Assembly (NCBI GenBank): GCA_027622495.1
Contig: JAQBYL010000278.1
Location: 1 to 5,909 of the forward strand
DNA: 5,909 nt
Direction: 5' to 3'
Source: Pseudomonadota bacterium
GTDB taxonomy: Bacteria; Pseudomonadota; Gammaproteobacteria; Pseudomonadales; Azotimanducaceae
The notes beneath the pieces were generated by a model that ran no database searches, was not told the origin of the DNA, and saw only the letters and a program-made list of their open reading frames with translations. Numbering within the stretch: position 1 is the stretch's first letter; each line of letters starts with the position of its first letter. Of this stretch, positions 3,416 to 5,909 are shown piece after piece. Made by a program: the position numbers and the translations under genes.

Positions 3416-5909
3416 CTAGCGGGTCGGATCAATCAGTTGGGTCAGCGGGTAAGCGCGGCCGTTCTTGATGGTCATCACCACATTGTCCGCATCTTCAATC
3501 CTCGCCAGCGGGTCACCATCAACTACCACCATATCGGCAAGCATGCCGGGCTCGAGTGAACCCAGATCATCCCGCACACCGGCCGCAATCGCTGACTTGA
3601 CCGTTGCTGCTTTCAGCACGTCCACAGGTCGCAGACCGGCCCGTTCAAAGAGCAGGAGCTCACCGTGCAAGCCAGCCCCGAAAGGAACAAACGGTGCATC
3701 GGTTCCGGTGACCAGCAATGCATCACGTTGCACAAGACGGCGAAGCAGCCGGCCGTTGGCATCGGTGACACCCGTCGCACTTGAACCGAACATACGCATC
3801 ATTTTCTGATACTGCTTCTGCAAACCGGAACCGTAGAACGCGAGGAACTGCGGTGTGGCAAAAAAGTTCGCGTCGTTAGCAGCAATCTCGGCAAAGCCTG
3901 GCAGCACCGCGGTCGCGGTCATGCCCATGTTGGTCTGAGCCAGCAGGTTTTCTACATCGCCGTAGGTGTAGCCGAGTGCACTCACCTTGGGCTGATAGCC
4001 GCGTCTCGATGTACCGCCGATGTGTTCTACATGATCTACACCGTAGGCCACAGCAGGATATATTTCGTGCGACGATACCGGTATGCCAATCCCATGGGCG
4101 AATTCAACAATGCGTCGCTGCTGAGCATCAGGCAGACGCACATAGGTCTTAATAAAGTCCAGCTCGAGTTTATGTGCCCGCTCAAGCATGCGCTGCAGAT
4201 GCGCATCCGTCGCAATACCTTCCGCAACAGAGTAGTACACGCGATTGCCATCGGCCAGATAACCGGTGACGTGGGTTCTGGGACCGATGCTCCGGCCACT
4301 GTCCCAGGTTTCCTGCCGCGCTTTTGCAAGGTACGGATTGGAACCCGGATCACGAACCGTTGTCACGCCGTAGGCGAGCCACACCCGCCCCTGTGACTCA
4401 CTGTTGAGCCCCATGTGCGCATGCATTTCAAAGAGGCCGGGAATGACGGTCCGGGTAGACGCGTCAATGTCAGGCGTAATGGAAGCATCCATTGGGCCAA
4501 TGCTGCTGATTCGATTGCCATCGATCACCACATCAACGTTTTCCCTGTATTCATCCGCCAGACCGTCAAACAGACGACCCGCGCGAAGTGTCCACCGACC
4601 GACAGGTTGCGCACGGCTCCAGGTGAGCTCTGGCGTAATGTCTTCGGCCACTCCTTGCGCAACATCGAAGCGCATCATCCGATCCGCCGCCATATACACA
4701 AGATAACCACCCCCCGCACTCCAGGAAGGATTGTCCGTAAGAGAATCTGTGAGCTGGACCGGCACCCCGGCAGCGCTGAAATCTTCGTTCAGCTCAAGCT
4801 TCCAGAGCAGGCCGTCCTGCACGTAGGTCATTGCCTGACCCGTTGGGGTCAGAGTCGCATCAACCATGTTGCGATGATCAACAGGCAGGATGGTCTTAAC
4901 GTTACCACTGGTCAGATCCGTTACAGAGAGCTGATAAACACCTTCGCGATAACGACTTGAATAAGGGGCGAGATCCGCGGTCGCAACAAAAGCGCCGTCA
5001 CTGCTCCAGGAGATAGGTTGCGCTGCAACCGGTTTGAACACCCGCTCAGATTCACCAGTCTGCAGATTGATCACAAACATCTGACCGGCGATGGGACTCC
5101 CTGGAAGGCTCGCAAAGACCGCCAGGGACGATCCATCCGGAGACCAGCTGGGGCCGGATATCCCCGTCAGATCGGTGGCCACGACGCTGCTCGATCCGCT
5201 TGCAAAATCGTGGATCCACAGCTGTGTGCGGCCACCTCGATCAGACACGTATGCCAACTGCTTGCCGTCATGAGAAAACGCTGGTGACATTTCGGCAAAC
5301 ACGTCATCGGTGAGCTTGCGCAGATCTTTCTGCTCCGGTTGCCACAACCACATATCACCCAACGCAGCAAAGACCACACGCAGACCATCTGATGAGATGG
5401 CGGGAGATACAAGCCCTAACGCCTGCTGCTTGCGATCAGTGTCATGATCACGCCTGCGTCGTTCATAGGCAGGGCGTGAAACTGCAAGACCTGCACTGAA
5501 GGCGATCTCGACAGACGGACCCCCGTTGATGGAAAATTTCCGGATCTGACCATCGGCAGCTGCGAGCAATGTAGATGCATCGAGCCAGGTTCCCGCAAAC
5601 GGAAAAACATCCTGCCCTGGTTCGCTCAACAAAGTACTCACTGTCTCACCCAGACGCAGAAAACGCAGTTCCGTCGCCGGGCCATCACTTGGTCTCAACA
5701 CCTGATAGGCAAGCCCACGACTGTCCTGGTGCCAGGTGAGACCGCTGACCCTGCCACCTTCTTCGATCAACACCTCATCGCCTGACTCTGAGGCAATTCG
5801 AATTTCGGATCCGCCCGCTACGTCCGCTACATAAGCAATTCTTCCGTCTGGTGACCAGGCGGGCGAGTGCTGGTTGATTGGATCGTTGGTGATTGCGGTT
5901 AAGTTCGAA
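3416..5909 (-). CDS. TolB/PD40 beta-propeller fused to metal-dependent amidohydrolase, 5' end outside the window
   Basis: The frame is open from the right edge, so the true start is beyond base 5909; 830 residues are visible (numbered here from the edge). The GTG at 5773 is not the start, because the 45 codons upstream encode another propeller repeat (SPAWSPDG, 15-22). At least eight PD40-type repeats follow, with tails at about 15, 56, 168 (SPAISSDG), 208 (SPAFSHDG), 253 (PSWSPDG), 299 (ISWSSDG), 351 and 394. From about 439 an amidohydrolase domain runs to the end: the H-A-H pair at 496/498 after VIPGLFEM, GVTTVRDPG, F-I-K-T-Y with Lys587 as a possible bridging (carbamylated) lysine, His614 in S-S-H, His629 in V-E-H-I-G, and Asp737 in VTGTDAP. 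All metal-binding positions of the superfamily are therefore present. The C-terminus LGSLEPGMLADMVVVDGDP is the standard closing beta-sandwich. Such proteins are usually exported hydrolases of peptides, lactams or related amides; the substrate is not predictable. It ends in TAG. Confidence 0.93.
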   Translation of the reverse strand, partial: SNLTAITNDPINQHSPAWSPDGRIAYVADVAGGSEIRIASESGDEVLIEEGGRVSGLTWHQDSRGLAYQVLRPSDGPATELRFLRLGETVSTLLSEPGQDVFPFAGTWLDASTLLAAADGQIRKFSINGGPSVEIAFSAGLAVSRPAYERRRRDHDTDRKQQALGLVSPAISSDGLRVVFAALGDMWLWQPEQKDLRKLTDDVFAEMSPAFSHDGKQLAYVSDRGGRTQLWIHDFASGSSSVVATDLTGISGPSWSPDGSSLAVFASLPGSPIAGQMFVINLQTGESERVFKPVAAQPISWSSDGAFVATADLAPYSSRYREGVYQLSVTDLTSGNVKTILPVDHRNMVDATLTPTGQAMTYVQDGLLWKLELNEDFSAAGVPVQLTDSLTDNPSWSAGGGYLVYMAADRMMRFDVAQGVAEDITPELTWSRAQPVGRWTLRAGRLFDGLADEYRENVDVVIDGNRISSIGPMDASITPDIDASTRTVIPGLFEMHAHMGLNSESQGRVWLAYGVTTVRDPGSNPYLAKARQETWDSGRSIGPRTHVTGYLADGNRVYYSVAEGIATDAHLQRMLERAHKLELDFIKTYVRLPDAQQRRIVEFAHGIGIPVSSHEIYPAVAYGVDHVEHIGGTSRRGYQPKVSALGYTYGDVENLLAQTNMGMTATAVLPGFAEIAANDANFFATPQFLAFYGSGLQKQYQKMMRMFGSSATGVTDANGRLLRRLVQRDALLVTGTDAPFVPFGAGLHGELLLFERAGLRPVDVLKAATVKSAIAAGVRDDLGSLEPGMLADMVVVDGDPLARIEDADNVVMTIKNGRAYPLTQLIDPTR

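Noticed and set aside
4022..4960. Several + strand frames inside the amidohydrolase gene
   Set aside because: They are shadows of the 830-residue coding frame on the opposite strand, which has clear domain motifs throughout.
3416..5773. Complete amidohydrolase gene starting with GTG at 5773
   Set aside because: The frame stays open to the window edge and the extra 45 codons encode another PD40 repeat, so the gene is truncated by the window.
1..5909. tRNA (including selC), rRNA, CRISPR array or insertion sequence
   Set aside because: I saw no cloverleaf, spaced direct repeats, transposase frame or terminal inverted repeats; the window is almost fully explained by the five genes.

Overview
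The window looks like chromosomal DNA of a Gram-negative proteobacterium, most likely a gammaproteobacterium from a marine or other aquatic setting. The basis is a moderately GC-rich composition, compact gene packing, a CaiB-type CoA-transferase, a DUF6356-type small membrane protein and a TolB-repeat/amidohydrolase protein of the kind common in heterotrophic Gammaproteobacteria. The lineage is inferred from gene content; no rRNA or other taxonomic marker is present.

Left half, + strand (76-2965): three tightly packed genes that look like one operon. (1) A 170-aa membrane-anchored protein of unknown function. (2) A 398-aa class III (CaiB/BaiF/Frc) CoA-transferase starting one base after the first gene's stop, with the catalytic Asp at residue 169. 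(3) A GrdB/PrdB-like gene (glycine/sarcosine/betaine/D-proline reductase selenoprotein B family). The third gene is the highlight. It is interrupted by one in-frame TGA at 2264-2266, but the same frame stays open for 232 more sense codons and encodes the rest of the family domain. The TGA sits in a V-(TGA)-P-L-C context, i.e. a UxxC redox motif, and a SECIS-like hairpin with a five-base UGUCA loop follows it. I read this as a selenocysteine codon and annotate one 382-residue selenoprotein (1817-2965), which a standard gene caller would report as two fragments or a pseudogene.

Middle (2966-3415): a short - strand gene (2984-3241) encodes an 85-aa DUF6356-like single-pass membrane protein, convergent with the selenoprotein gene. 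An inverted repeat lies between the two stop codons. Upstream of it, 3242-3415 holds a plausible sigma70 promoter for the small gene and an inverted repeat just after the stop of the next gene.

Right half, - strand (3416-5909, running off the right edge): a large enzyme with at least eight TolB/PD40 beta-propeller repeats followed by a complete metal-dependent amidohydrolase domain. Its N-terminus, and any signal peptide, lies outside the window.

How the genes work together: the CoA-transferase and the selenoprotein B-like protein probably share a pathway, since they are co-directional with a 30-base gap. None of the usual clostridial partners (GrdA, GrdC/D, PrdA, thioredoxin) is here, so the reaction is unknown. 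Selenocysteine genes (selA, selB, selC, selD) are not in the window and must exist elsewhere if the recoding is real.
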